Shown: in pieces, positions 16,435 through 26,012 of the stretch | Layout: each line of letters opens with the position of its first letter | Numbering within the stretch: the first letter of the stretch is position 1 | From: a virus | Virus record (IMG/VR): IMGVR_UViG_3300042691_021691 | Location: 28,846 to 92,845 of that record | Direction: 5' to 3' (one strand) | DNA: 64,000 bases | Program-made: the position numbers and the translations under genes | Notes under the pieces: generated by a model | What the model was told of the DNA's origin: nothing | Database searches by the model: none | What the model saw: the letters and a program-made list of their open reading frames with translations, nothing else

Positions 16435-19400
16435 ATGATAATCGACGACGATATTAATAAATTTGTTGACGAACAAAGTGGCGGAGGCGGTGGATCTTCG
16501 TATGGCGGTGGTACAGTTGGTACCACCGTCGTATATGGTTGTACCGATCCAACGGCTTTTAATTATTCACCAGGCGCAAATGCGGATGATGGAAATTGTC
16601 AATATTATACACAAACGCCAATAGGACTTCCTCCTGCTCCAATTGTAGGCTGTACAGATTCCAAAGCATACAATTATAATTCATCGGCTACTCAAGATGA
16701 TGGAAGTTGTAAATATCCACCGGCTGTAATATTTGGATGTACGGATTCCACGGCACAGAATTACAATCCAACCGCAACGCAAGATGACGGATCGTGCATA
16801 AGGTTTATAGGACTACCCCCTATAGATTTAACAAAAACTATAGGATGTAAAGATCCTACGGCATTAAATTACGATCCAAATGCATTTGTATCGGATGATC
16901 GATTATGCGAATATCCACAAATTGAACAAATAAGAGCAGGATGTACAGATCCAAGAGCAAAAAATTATAATCCATCTGCTATTGCAGATGATGGGTCATG
17001 CCTTTTTTACCCAGCAGGAGATGATAATCCATCGCACATCTATGGGTGTACAAATGCCACGGCTGTAAATTATAATCCCGAGGCGACTCTAGATGATGGT
17101 AGTTGTACATTTGCAATTAGAGGATGTACCATATCATCGGCAATAAATTATAATCCATATGCTAGTATTGATGACGGTACATGTGTATTTGATGAGCAAG
17201 TATACGGATGTACCGATCCATCTGCAATTAATTATAATAGATTGGCGACGGTTGATAATGGTATATGTAGATATTTAGAACCTGTTGTCGGATGTAAAAA
17301 TCCAGAAGCATCAAATTATAATCCATCGGCGGCTATTCACGATGGTAATATGTGTGAATATCCCCCTCCGCCGTTGCCACCACCACAACAGCCTCCTGCA
17401 TTTGCTGCTGTAAATTTGAATGCAAATATTCAAGTGGTGGACAATCTACCAGTTCAAGTTACATTTAATGTAGTTGATCCTTCTCCTGCCGGGATAATTA
17501 CTATTGAAGTGGAACCAATCCAAATTGATGTATCTTCTGTTATACTTGGATTGATTAACTCATACATAACCGATGCATATATTACATTTATAGATCCATT
17601 ACGGTTCTATAAATTATTATTAAATTTTGGCGACGATGCACAAAATGTAATTGCAAACTATAGATTGAATCCTATAAGTGCAAACGAATTACAATTAAAA
17701 TTAACAGCGCCAATTCCAGAAGAATATGGTGTTAATTCGAATGTATTCTTATCAAGAGAAGTAGCAAAAACATTTATAGATGAAATTAAAGTTGCACTAG
17801 CCGCACCAAAAGACAAAACGCCATATCTTAGACCATTAAATACTAAAATTAAAGTTCCTGGTAACTATAAAGAAATCGCACAAGCCACATTACAGACATT
17901 ACAGCTTGACATAGGGGCAACCGGTAGAATTGAAAATGCAGCTTCATACGAGGATAGCATTTTTAGAAAATGGTATTCATATGATTGGAATTCATCGGAA
18001 TTAAATCAAGATTTTGCCGACTATAATAACTTCGTATTTTATGGTTCTGCGGAATTGCGACTGAAGGCGTTCCGAGAAAAACTACGTCAGCTTGAATTGG
18101 AACAAAATAAAGTAGTACAAACAGTATACCAAATTACGACAGGATCGGCATATACAGGATCAAATTCTCAAATAGCTGGACCTATTTCACTAGGTAGTTC
18201 TTATTCGGATGTGACGGTTGTTAGCGGTTCTCTTGCAACGTATAACACATTAGCTACTGCTTCATTAGGAGCGGCACTAAATATAGAAAAAATAATTAGA
18301 TCATTCGATCCATATGAACGGTATTTATTCTATTCTGATGGAACCACCCCATATTCCGCCAGCGCAGATTATGTAGCTGATGGATACGAATATTCTGCAA
18401 ATGGTGCATGGCCTAAAAACCAAGCAAATCAATTATATAGTTATACTTCATCTGTTGCGACTGCGTGGTTCACTACACAATCATTAATAGCACAAAGATT
18501 TGATGAGTTCAATCAAAACTCATTGATGTATACCATCCCAAATCATATCTATTATGATGATGATTCTCAATCATTTACTACATTTATTTTAACGGTAGGA
18601 CATTTCTTCGATAATATTAAACCATATATCGATCAAATGACTACGAACGTTTATGATAGAGGTTTTAATCCTGATGAGGGAATGTCAATCGATCTCATAT
18701 GGGAAATCGCAGAAACGTTTGGAGTTAAATTACCAAATCCATACAGTGTATACACATTACAAGAATATATTTTACCGAGCGCAACAAGTTCTACGCAGAT
18801 TCGTAATGTTTCTGCCGAGACATGGAAGAGATTCTTAAATAGTTTAATTTTCTTATTAAAATCTAGAGGAACTAAAACTGCAATTAATTCGTTCTTAAGA
18901 ATTTTAGGAATACATCCACAGGTAATATCAGTTAAAGAATCGGAAGTTAACACTACTTCTTCGTTCTTTATTACAGAAGAGTTTAGCAATGGATTAGAAT
19001 TTGATGGTGCAATTTCTTCTTATATAAAATTGCCAATGTCATCTTCATTACGAGATGCAAAGACCATTCAAATAAGATATGCAACTAATATAGAGCAAAA
19101 CGCAACGCTAGGAAATGCAGATACTAAATTTGCATTGAACATAAAAACATATCCGTCTGATAGTAGATACGGTAGACTTGAATTAATTAGCTCAAGTAAT
19201 GTTATAGTATCTAGCAGTTATATGAAGATGTTCGATAATGAATTTATAGATGTTATGCTGCGAAGATATCCGTCATATGTAGATATGACTGTTATAAAAA
19301 ACGATGGTGAAGAAGTAATATATTCGTCATCCAACGTATCTTCTACAGGAAACATTATTAATCTATGGACTTCTTCGCGAGATTTTTATGTAGGTGGATC

Positions 19401-22400
19401 GGGATCATTAAAACTGGCATCTAATTTTGATGGTATAATTGATGAAGTTAGAGTTTGGGGAGAATTAATAGAAGACGATACGTTCATACAACAAACGTTC
19501 GATCCAGGATCATACACGGGTAATACATATACATCCTCAATAAACGACTTATTCGTCCAGTTATCATTTAATAGAGAATATGATCTATCAACTAGATTCT
19601 TAGGAAACGAATCGCCATATTTTAACTTAAATGGTGTAAGTGATCCGTTAGATGTAATTGCTAGAACTAACATTGAACTAATTAATGCCGAAGGATTTAC
19701 ATCAACTTCTGCATATACCAGATTTAATAGAAAGGTAAGATTAAATATTCCAACATTTGGAGGATCGTCATACACTACTTCTAAAGTAAAAGTGGCAGAT
19801 GCTCCTGTATTTTCTCCCAGAGATTTGGATGCAAATAATGTTCCTGTTTTAAAGCGTAAGTCTAGTATCGTATCATTAAAAGATAAAGAATTGCGTCAAA
19901 GTACAAACATCGTAAGCATAACGATATCTCCTGCGGATTTCCAAAATCAAAATATAGCTCGTGCGTTTGGTGGATTTAATGTAAATAATTTAATTGGAGA
20001 TCCTGCAGAGATAGCTGCACCAGAATATAAAAAGTTAAAAGAACTGCAAAACATATACAGTAAATATTTTTATAGCAAAGTTGATACAAATAGATTGATA
20101 CGTATTTTTGAAACTGTATTAGATGGAATGACAGATTTTATTGATTTCTTAGTTCCGTTAAAATCAAAACTCCAAACAGGCATATTGATTGAGCCTAATA
20201 TGCTTGAGAGAGTTAAGGTTTCAAATTATAAGAGAATTTCTGTAGATGGATCTCAAACTAGAAATTCTATAAATTCTGCTAATACTGCAAGTCTTTTCGT
20301 TGCAACGGATCACATCTATTCGTTAGAAAAAACTATAAATACATTAGAAACATCATTCAATCCTGTATTAACATTTAATGAAAGTTCATCATACCAAGAT
20401 TATTATATTAATTTAACCGGATCCGCAGTAACTCCTGCGTTCTTTGATGAGAAATCAGTAACATCTAATTCTGTAGCTGACCGTTCATACTTGGTAAATA
20501 CTTCAAGTATTAATGTCAAAGATACCACGGATATAACGTCATCAATGTATTCAGATGGTAGAGATTTTATACTATTTGAAACTGGTGCGATATTTGATAA
20601 TAGTATGTCGATGCCAGGAATAACATTTGATTATAATTCACCATCGGAATTTGCTATAGAAGATGGCGGGGTATTCTTGCGAGATTTATTCACGACGGGA
20701 TCGGTTATTAATACAAGCGATATAGTCAACACGCGAGTAGACTATGGAACCACAGCAAAGTCAGGATCTACAGATGTAACGCACCAAGTATTAGATTTAG
20801 TAAAGGATGGAGTTACATTAGATCAAAAGCTTTCATACATAATTGGTGGAAAGGATTATTATGGTAACTATAATTCTGTAGGAGAACGTACCGAAAGTGA
20901 ATCGATAGAAACTATTGGTATGCATAACCTAAGAAATATAGAAATTGCATCCGGATCAATTCCTGGATCACACACTCCATACATAAGAAATTATATACAA
21001 AGAGAAAATATAATAGATATGAATACTAATAATATTCATAAATGGGGTATTGGATTTGACGGGAATAGAATAAAATATGTTACAGATGGAACCGGGCAAG
21101 TATATCCATTTGCTATGGGTATTGCATTAGGAAATGATGCATCAGGAAATCCATTGGATAGAACAAATATAAAATATCTATATGAAATAGGACCTATTAG
21201 TGATTTTACTGACTTAGGAGTTACTACATATTTTTATAAGAGCGATGGATTATATACATTCCCAACAAGAATATATTCGATAATCGGCAGAAATACTTAT
21301 AATTTCTTACCGGGCGCATATACAGATACTCGTATATTGAGTGGGTCATTTGCTGAATGGACATATGGAACTGCATATTCAGAAAATGATGTAGTGGTGC
21401 AAAATATTTCTTCCGTAACTGATATATCCGATCCAAATGTTTCTACATTAAAAACTCTAAATACTAAAGTAATTAATCAAATAGAAACTGTTAGATTAGC
21501 CAAACAAGAACTCGCAGGTGCCAGCGACGAAAATAGATCTACTCTGACCAATGCACTTAGAGATGCGGAACGAATACTAGACGTATATACCGAAGATTAT
21601 AACAAGTTTAGAGATGATTTACGAGCGGCAGCTGCCGGAAATAAATATTTCTTTAGATTTAAGAGAAAGACATCGATTTCTCCATACTACTCATATATTC
21701 CTCCATTCATAGATAGACAGAATTGGGAGTTATTGGTATACACGCCTAATCTACAACAAATTGCCAAGCGAGTGTTGCTAGATACAAATCAACTGGATAT
21801 TTATAGTAGAGCATTTTCCGGACTGACAGTTACAGATCCATCTAAAACTGGAGATATCATCGGAAGAAATGAATTTATTCTGAGAGATGATATAGTATTT
21901 GGTCCAAATCAAACCCTTCAAGGTGTGTTTAATTTGGCAAAGGTAGCTGAGTTATTAGCATTGAAGATGGAATCTTCGACAAATTATAGAATCAGATTAT
22001 ACAGAACAGCTACACAACGTGCAGATGACGCATCCAGAGCGTTTGGAGCAGAACCCACAGGAGATCATGGAGTATTATTCGACGGTATAGTAGAAAATAC
22101 GAGTTATAATATTTTAAGTCCATCTGTTAGACTGGTAAATGGAGATGCTCCTGAAGAATCTGCTATATATTATAGTATAACTAACTTAGATGCCACACCA
22201 AAAGTATTTAAAATTAAGCTATATTTATATGTTTATGAGGGAGAAAAGCGAGTTCCTCTTGGGTATTTGCCTAGACATTATAAATTTACCAGAGATAACG
22301 CAACGGCAACTAAGAGAAGAAATTATATAGGATGTTTGCAGACTAAACAAACTACAACTGACGGATTGGAGCCAATTGAAGTCAGTATTAGTTCAGGAAC

Positions 22401-22476
22401 GGATATTACGGTATCTAACACCAGCCCAAATGATTCTATAGTATTAGGCGGTGGTGGAACATTAAATGTCACGTAA
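16435..22476 (+). CDS. Giant cysteine-repeat/LamG baseplate or tail protein B
   Basis: 2013 residues, the longest complete gene here. Residues 1-30 are Gly-rich; about 35-310 carry nine more GCTDP-type repeats; a Pro-rich linker follows. Residues 315-850 are a large alpha/beta region containing FNPDEGMSIDLIWEIAETFGV and LLKSRGTKTAINSFLRILGI, a segment typical of tail/baseplate proteins in T4-like phages. A LamG-like beta-sandwich lies at about 850-1010 (YIKLPMSSSL to GIIDEVRVWGE). The rest is a long, beta-rich tail. By position after gp6 it may replace gp7 or other peripheral wedge proteins. The repeats and LamG suggest contact with host glycans. No SD was found before the ATG. Confidence 0.65.
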   Translation: MIIDDDINKFVDEQSGGGGGSSYGGGTVGTTVVYGCTDPTAFNYSPGANADDGNCQYYTQTPIGLPPAPIVGCTDSKAYNYNSSATQDDGSCKYPPAVIFGCTDSTAQNYNPTATQDDGSCIRFIGLPPIDLTKTIGCKDPTALNYDPNAFVSDDRLCEYPQIEQIRAGCTDPRAKNYNPSAIADDGSCLFYPAGDDNPSHIYGCTNATAVNYNPEATLDDGSCTFAIRGCTISSAINYNPYASIDDGTCVFDEQVYGCTDPSAINYNRLATVDNGICRYLEPVVGCKNPEASNYNPSAAIHDGNMCEYPPPPLPPPQQPPAFAAVNLNANIQVVDNLPVQVTFNVVDPSPAGIITIEVEPIQIDVSSVILGLINSYITDAYITFIDPLRFYKLLLNFGDDAQNVIANYRLNPISANELQLKLTAPIPEEYGVNSNVFLSREVAKTFIDEIKVALAAPKDKTPYLRPLNTKIKVPGNYKEIAQATLQTLQLDIGATGRIENAASYEDSIFRKWYSYDWNSSELNQDFADYNNFVFYGSAELRLKAFREKLRQLELEQNKVVQTVYQITTGSAYTGSNSQIAGPISLGSSYSDVTVVSGSLATYNTLATASLGAALNIEKIIRSFDPYERYLFYSDGTTPYSASADYVADGYEYSANGAWPKNQANQLYSYTSSVATAWFTTQSLIAQRFDEFNQNSLMYTIPNHIYYDDDSQSFTTFILTVGHFFDNIKPYIDQMTTNVYDRGFNPDEGMSIDLIWEIAETFGVKLPNPYSVYTLQEYILPSATSSTQIRNVSAETWKRFLNSLIFLLKSRGTKTAINSFLRILGIHPQVISVKESEVNTTSSFFITEEFSNGLEFDGAISSYIKLPMSSSLRDAKTIQIRYATNIEQNATLGNADTKFALNIKTYPSDSRYGRLELISSSNVIVSSSYMKMFDNEFIDVMLRRYPSYVDMTVIKNDGEEVIYSSSNVSSTGNIINLWTSSRDFYVGGSGSLKLASNFDGIIDEVRVWGELIEDDTFIQQTFDPGSYTGNTYTSSINDLFVQLSFNREYDLSTRFLGNESPYFNLNGVSDPLDVIARTNIELINAEGFTSTSAYTRFNRKVRLNIPTFGGSSYTTSKVKVADAPVFSPRDLDANNVPVLKRKSSIVSLKDKELRQSTNIVSITISPADFQNQNIARAFGGFNVNNLIGDPAEIAAPEYKKLKELQNIYSKYFYSKVDTNRLIRIFETVLDGMTDFIDFLVPLKSKLQTGILIEPNMLERVKVSNYKRISVDGSQTRNSINSANTASLFVATDHIYSLEKTINTLETSFNPVLTFNESSSYQDYYINLTGSAVTPAFFDEKSVTSNSVADRSYLVNTSSINVKDTTDITSSMYSDGRDFILFETGAIFDNSMSMPGITFDYNSPSEFAIEDGGVFLRDLFTTGSVINTSDIVNTRVDYGTTAKSGSTDVTHQVLDLVKDGVTLDQKLSYIIGGKDYYGNYNSVGERTESESIETIGMHNLRNIEIASGSIPGSHTPYIRNYIQRENIIDMNTNNIHKWGIGFDGNRIKYVTDGTGQVYPFAMGIALGNDASGNPLDRTNIKYLYEIGPISDFTDLGVTTYFYKSDGLYTFPTRIYSIIGRNTYNFLPGAYTDTRILSGSFAEWTYGTAYSENDVVVQNISSVTDISDPNVSTLKTLNTKVINQIETVRLAKQELAGASDENRSTLTNALRDAERILDVYTEDYNKFRDDLRAAAAGNKYFFRFKRKTSISPYYSYIPPFIDRQNWELLVYTPNLQQIAKRVLLDTNQLDIYSRAFSGLTVTDPSKTGDIIGRNEFILRDDIVFGPNQTLQGVFNLAKVAELLALKMESSTNYRIRLYRTATQRADDASRAFGAEPTGDHGVLFDGIVENTSYNILSPSVRLVNGDAPEESAIYYSITNLDATPKVFKIKLYLYVYEGEKRVPLGYLPRHYKFTRDNATATKRRNYIGCLQTKQTTTDGLEPIEVSISSGTDITVSNTSPNDSIVLGGGGTLNVT
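16537..17361 (+). repeat. Nine GCTDP-type protein repeats encoded in gene B
   Basis: Nine tandem-like modules with consensus GCTDPxAxNYNPxAxxDDGSC and short linkers. They are denser and less interrupted than those of gene A, but clearly share ancestry with them. Confidence 0.85.
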
Positions 22477-22502
22477 AATCAAAGAAAAACAATATTGTAT
22501 TA

Positions 22503-22510
22503 TATTTATA
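22503..22510 (+). promoter_or_regulatory. TATTTATA late-promoter-like octamer
   Basis: The octamer lies 24 nt upstream of the ATG at 22535, after the end of the giant repeat gene. The next gene has its own SD (TAGGAG). Spacing matches that of 6642 and 56062. Confidence 0.5.
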
Positions 22511-22534
22511 GACATACATTTAGGAGCATAAATT

Positions 22535-23176
22535 ATGGGATATCTTGACAAATCGGCAATCACAGTAGATGCGGTTCTTACCAAAAAAGGTAGAGAATTA
22601 TTGGCGAAGGGCAGACAGGGATTCAAAATCTCTCAGTTTGCAGTAGCAGATGATGAAGTAGATTATACGTTATACGACACGGCGCATCCGTTGGGAACCG
22701 CATATTACGGATCCATTATTGAAGGTATGCCATTATTGGAAGCAACTTCAGATGAAACGCAAGCATTGCGGTTTAAACTAGTAACACTTCCACGCGGAAC
22801 CAAGGAAGTTCCGATCATTTCTCTTGGCTATTCTTCAATAACATTGACATATGGCGTCTCGGCGGCGGTTACAATTGTACCGTCTACGTCACAAGGATTC
22901 AATGGTCCTGGATTTGGATATACGGCAGTGTTGTATGACAGTTCGGCTGGAATTCTATCTGGCACTGGATTAACCACATCACCAACTACTCCGGTATTTA
23001 TTGGAGAAGGTGTAACTAATAATGCAACCGTTGTGCGTGGTATTCAATTTACATTAGCGCCACGAGATGTGTCGGCACAAACCGAAACGCAATTAACAAT
23101 TATTGGAAACCAAACCGGTGCTTCGGTTACTATTCCAATTACTATAAAACCACAACCAGTAGCAACTCAAGGCTAA
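22535..23176 (+). CDS. Virion-associated protein, unknown family
   Basis: A 213-residue protein with SD TTTAGGAG. The N-terminus GYLDKSAITVDAVLTKKGRELLAKGRQGFKIS, then FAVADDEVDYTLYD, resembles the opening of small structural proteins in T4-like marine phages. The C-terminal 110 residues are a beta-rich, Thr/Ser/Val-rich domain resembling an Ig-like fold. It is first in a four-gene run with paralogous downstream partners. Role unknown; a virion surface or tail protein is likely. Confidence 0.6.
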   Translation: MGYLDKSAITVDAVLTKKGRELLAKGRQGFKISQFAVADDEVDYTLYDTAHPLGTAYYGSIIEGMPLLEATSDETQALRFKLVTLPRGTKEVPIISLGYSSITLTYGVSAAVTIVPSTSQGFNGPGFGYTAVLYDSSAGILSGTGLTTSPTTPVFIGEGVTNNATVVRGIQFTLAPRDVSAQTETQLTIIGNQTGASVTIPITIKPQPVATQG

Positions 23177-23194
23177 TTCAGAGGATAATAACAT

Positions 23195-24346
23195 ATGTCA
23201 ATTTATAAGCAATTCGAAGATGATGATATAGTAGAAGCCAACGCGACAGTTATTACCACTGGTATTTGGACAGGTGATACGGGTTCGCTTTCCGGTGACA
23301 TCTATACATCAAGTGTTCAGGTAGGCAGAAGTGGTGAATATTATTATGATTGTTATCAAGCAAGCCCTCTTGCATCTAGTTCTGTCGCAGAAGTACAATT
23401 TGCGGTAACGTATGGACACGTCAGTGGTGGTGGTGCTCCTACACTATTGGATAATGATCTAGCAACTTTATCCACAAAGGCGATTTATAAGCAATATAAG
23501 AATTTATTGTTGGATACATCGGATGACTTATTTACCTTCTTGAATCACAATGCACAACATATCTATGTAATTAATTTCCAACGTGCACGTTTGAGAGAAA
23601 AATTAGATCCAGGCAATTGGGCGTTAACATTATCAGGATCTAACGGATTATTTACATTTATTGACGATAGCGGACAGACGCTTGGTGATTTGGCTGCAAA
23701 TAGTAAAGCAGGTAGAGTATTCAATGTAGTACAAGGATCATTAACGGGTCCATCTGGTAGCACAATCACTGCAATATCCGCCAGTGGACATGACGAGTTA
23801 AGCGGACAAGTTGGATTTGGATTGGTATATCCTGACCTAGGATTGATTATCTTGAACCCAGATGCAATTTCACCGGTAGTAGGTTTTAATCCGTTCAAAG
23901 GAACAAATACAGGATCATATAGTTCATCTATACAAAACTTTAAATATACTGGATCATACGTTCCGTTTGCACCGTTTACTGCATCGTTGGTTGCCGCATC
24001 TGGAAGTGTACATCAATATAATCACGAAGCATTAGTGCGTTCTATGCAAATTGCAATGAGAGCAGGATATGATTTCCAAGCACGTTCGTCGGAAACTATT
24101 GCATCTACTCATTATTTCGTGAGATTGCGTAACAAAGAATTTAATTATTCAAACAATCCAACATTCTATAATGCAAGCAATGGATCAATCATTTTAACGG
24201 ATTTCTATAAGGATCCTAAAGTGTTTGTCACATCAATTGGATTATATAATACACAAAATGAATTGTTGGCAGTAGCTAAATTAAGTAGACCATTAGAAAA
24301 GAGCTTTGACAAAGAAGCACTCATTCGAGTAAGACTCGACTTCTAA
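23195..24346 (+). CDS. Putative structural protein (paralogue 1)
   Basis: 383 residues, Ser/Gly/Thr-rich and beta-prone, with no transmembrane segment. The C-terminus (VTSIGLYNTQNELLAVAKLS, then RPLEKSFDKEALIRVRLDF) is shared with the next gene, which has TSIGLYNDEFQLLAVAKLSS and a KRSF ending. The middle contains a SGHDELSGQVGFGLVYPDLGLIIL segment, perhaps a beta-solenoid-like fold. Tandem paralogues of this sort are typical of virion proteins assembling into hetero-oligomers. SD AGAGGA precedes the ATG. Confidence 0.6.
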   Translation: MSIYKQFEDDDIVEANATVITTGIWTGDTGSLSGDIYTSSVQVGRSGEYYYDCYQASPLASSSVAEVQFAVTYGHVSGGGAPTLLDNDLATLSTKAIYKQYKNLLLDTSDDLFTFLNHNAQHIYVINFQRARLREKLDPGNWALTLSGSNGLFTFIDDSGQTLGDLAANSKAGRVFNVVQGSLTGPSGSTITAISASGHDELSGQVGFGLVYPDLGLIILNPDAISPVVGFNPFKGTNTGSYSSSIQNFKYTGSYVPFAPFTASLVAASGSVHQYNHEALVRSMQIAMRAGYDFQARSSETIASTHYFVRLRNKEFNYSNNPTFYNASNGSIILTDFYKDPKVFVTSIGLYNTQNELLAVAKLSRPLEKSFDKEALIRVRLDF

Positions 24347-24361
24347 TACTAGGGGGTTACT

Positions 24362-25237
24362 GTGAGTACACACAAAGCAATAGGTAACAATGATTACAAA
24401 ATTGAAACCTATGTTGCATATGCTTCACAAAGCTTTGTTATAACGTCTGGGTCCGATGAAAATCCATCGGACCTAACGTTTAATGTAGCAACCGAACCTC
24501 CATATAATTGGCTAATTACGGGCAATCAAGGGACATTAAATATAGAATCACAGTTGTATTCAAATACGTTGTATAAATCCATATCACATCTATTTTATAC
24601 CCAGGGAAACCAGGTGTTTTATAGTGGATCGGTGTCAGACGTTACGCAATACACCCCAACAGGTTCATTTTATGTATTAAGTGCAGCTTCTACCGTAGTG
24701 GGAGATGAAATTAAACCCTCCTCGGTATTAATTAAGTTGAATAATTCTGCGTCTTATATAAGTGATACACCAACATCAACCCCACAATTAGGATTGCTAA
24801 AGGTTAGTGGATCGTCAAATGTTGTGGGGAATGTGTTCTATAAGCATGGAATATTTGTTTTAAAGGAAAATAGCTTACCAAATACAGTAAATTCGAACGG
24901 AATTAAACTGGAAGAAGATGATACGCTGACTGTAGAATTTCAATCAACTGGAACTATTTATAAGCATAGGGTATCATGTGAAATTGAACCAAATGAATTT
25001 AATTTGGCATGGTTTAATCCAACAATTAGTGCATCATATGCAGCTTCGGGTTCTGTAGATGGTCAAGGTGAAAAAATATATAGTTTAATGGCTAGTGGTA
25101 GTTTAACCCCATACATAACATCTATAGGGTTATACAATGATGAATTTCAACTGCTGGCGGTTGCTAAATTATCTTCGCCTATTAAGCGGTCATTCTATAC
25201 AAGACAAACATTTATAGTTCAGTTTGATACAAATTAA
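24362..25237 (+). CDS. Putative structural protein (paralogue 2), GTG start
   Basis: 291 residues starting at GTG with the strong SD AGGGGG nine nt upstream. The sequence parallels the preceding protein: a beta-rich body and the C-terminal TSIGLYN..LLAVAKLS motif near residues 260-280, ending KRSFYTRQTFIVQFDTN. It likely arose by tandem duplication followed by loss of a middle segment. Role probably virion structural, perhaps a tail-related sheet protein. Unrecognised family. Confidence 0.6.
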   Translation: MSTHKAIGNNDYKIETYVAYASQSFVITSGSDENPSDLTFNVATEPPYNWLITGNQGTLNIESQLYSNTLYKSISHLFYTQGNQVFYSGSVSDVTQYTPTGSFYVLSAASTVVGDEIKPSSVLIKLNNSASYISDTPTSTPQLGLLKVSGSSNVVGNVFYKHGIFVLKENSLPNTVNSNGIKLEEDDTLTVEFQSTGTIYKHRVSCEIEPNEFNLAWFNPTISASYAASGSVDGQGEKIYSLMASGSLTPYITSIGLYNDEFQLLAVAKLSSPIKRSFYTRQTFIVQFDTN

Positions 25238-25248
25238 CGGAGATTTTT

Positions 25249-25602
25249 ATGGGCCTAAAAGAAATATACGAAGCATCAACAAATTCTGTTGTTAAGGATG
25301 CACGAGACAAAGCCGCCACCCCAGCAGCCGATGCTGATGGTGTAAACTTTTATGACAAAGATAGCACTTATCAAGACAACTTTAAGAAACGTGATTATTT
25401 AAATAAAGTTGTTACACAGGCAACAACAGATGATGCAACGAATGGAAAGTTTAAATCAAAAGCTTTATTATTCTATGCAGATTTAGTTGGCGCAGCAGAA
25501 GAAGGCACTCAATTGTATAATCAACGCGACAGCAACACCTATTATACAGAAATAAATAAAGCCACACGCGGAGTCACTCAGACATATACTCCAGCTACAT
25601 AA
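25249..25602 (+). CDS. Hypothetical small protein at end of structural operon
   Basis: 117 residues, hydrophilic, no Cys. The sequence starts GLKEIYEASTNSVVKDARDK and has Asp/Lys/Thr-rich low complexity, suggesting a flexible or helical protein. SD ACGGAG is six to seven bases before the ATG. It is the last gene before the DNA-metabolism island. No family is recognised. Confidence 0.5.
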   Translation: MGLKEIYEASTNSVVKDARDKAATPAADADGVNFYDKDSTYQDNFKKRDYLNKVVTQATTDDATNGKFKSKALLFYADLVGAAEEGTQLYNQRDSNTYYTEINKATRGVTQTYTPAT

Positions 25603-25619
25603 TAATTTATAGAGGTTAT

Positions 25620-25982
25620 ATGAAACCACGTAGTGCAAAAAATAAAGGAAAACGGTTACAGAATGCAATACGAGATTTAATTTTAGAGCACTTTCCGCAG
25701 CTAGAACCAGACGATGTGGTCTCCACATTAATGGGAGATAGTGGAACAGATATTAAACTGTCTCCTCTAGCACGGAAAGTGTTTCCGTATTCAGCAGAAT
25801 GTAAAAACCAAGAAAAGTTAAATATATGGTCAGCTTTAGAACAAGCCGAGAATAATACAAAGGATAATACAGATCCCGTTGTGTTTTTTAAACGAAACAA
25901 TACTAAAGTGTATGCAATTATAACGGCAGAACAGTTCTTTAAGCTGGTATCGCCACCAAAAGATAATACAGACGAGACTTGA
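25620..25982 (+). CDS. PDDEXK-like nuclease (putative Holliday-junction-type endonuclease)
   Basis: 120 residues. Near residues 34-62, GDSGTDIKLSPLARKVFPYSAECKNQ has the layout of a PDDEXK active site: the Asp of GTDIKLS, about 17 residues later the acidic ECKNQ (Glu-Cys-Lys replacing Glu-x-Lys), plus the basic N-terminal segment PRSAKNKGKRLQNAIRDLIL. Short proteins of this type sit with primase and recombination genes in phages and are predicted DNA junction or branch cutters. This one lies directly upstream of the primase, supporting a recombination or packaging role. Nuclease family is well supported; exact substrate is inferred. Confidence 0.75.
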   Translation: MKPRSAKNKGKRLQNAIRDLILEHFPQLEPDDVVSTLMGDSGTDIKLSPLARKVFPYSAECKNQEKLNIWSALEQAENNTKDNTDPVVFFKRNNTKVYAIITAEQFFKLVSPPKDNTDET

Positions 25983-26007
25983 CATACATTTACCTAATGA
26001 TTACATT
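25979..26007 (+). promoter_or_regulatory. Sigma70-like promoter overlapping the primase start
   Basis: TTGACA (25979-25984), a 17-nt spacer and TACATT (26002-26007) form a promoter whose expected start site is about 26013-26015. The primase ATG is at 26013, so the transcript may be leaderless or nearly so. A TACCTAA/TTAGGTA inverted repeat (25991-25997, 26007-26013) overlaps the -10 region and the start codon. Confidence 0.6.
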
Positions 26008-26012
26008 TAGGT

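Noticed and set aside
22222-22229. TATTTATA octamer inside the giant repeat gene
   Set aside because: It lies within coding sequence, 313 nt before the next start; likely a chance match in AT-rich DNA.
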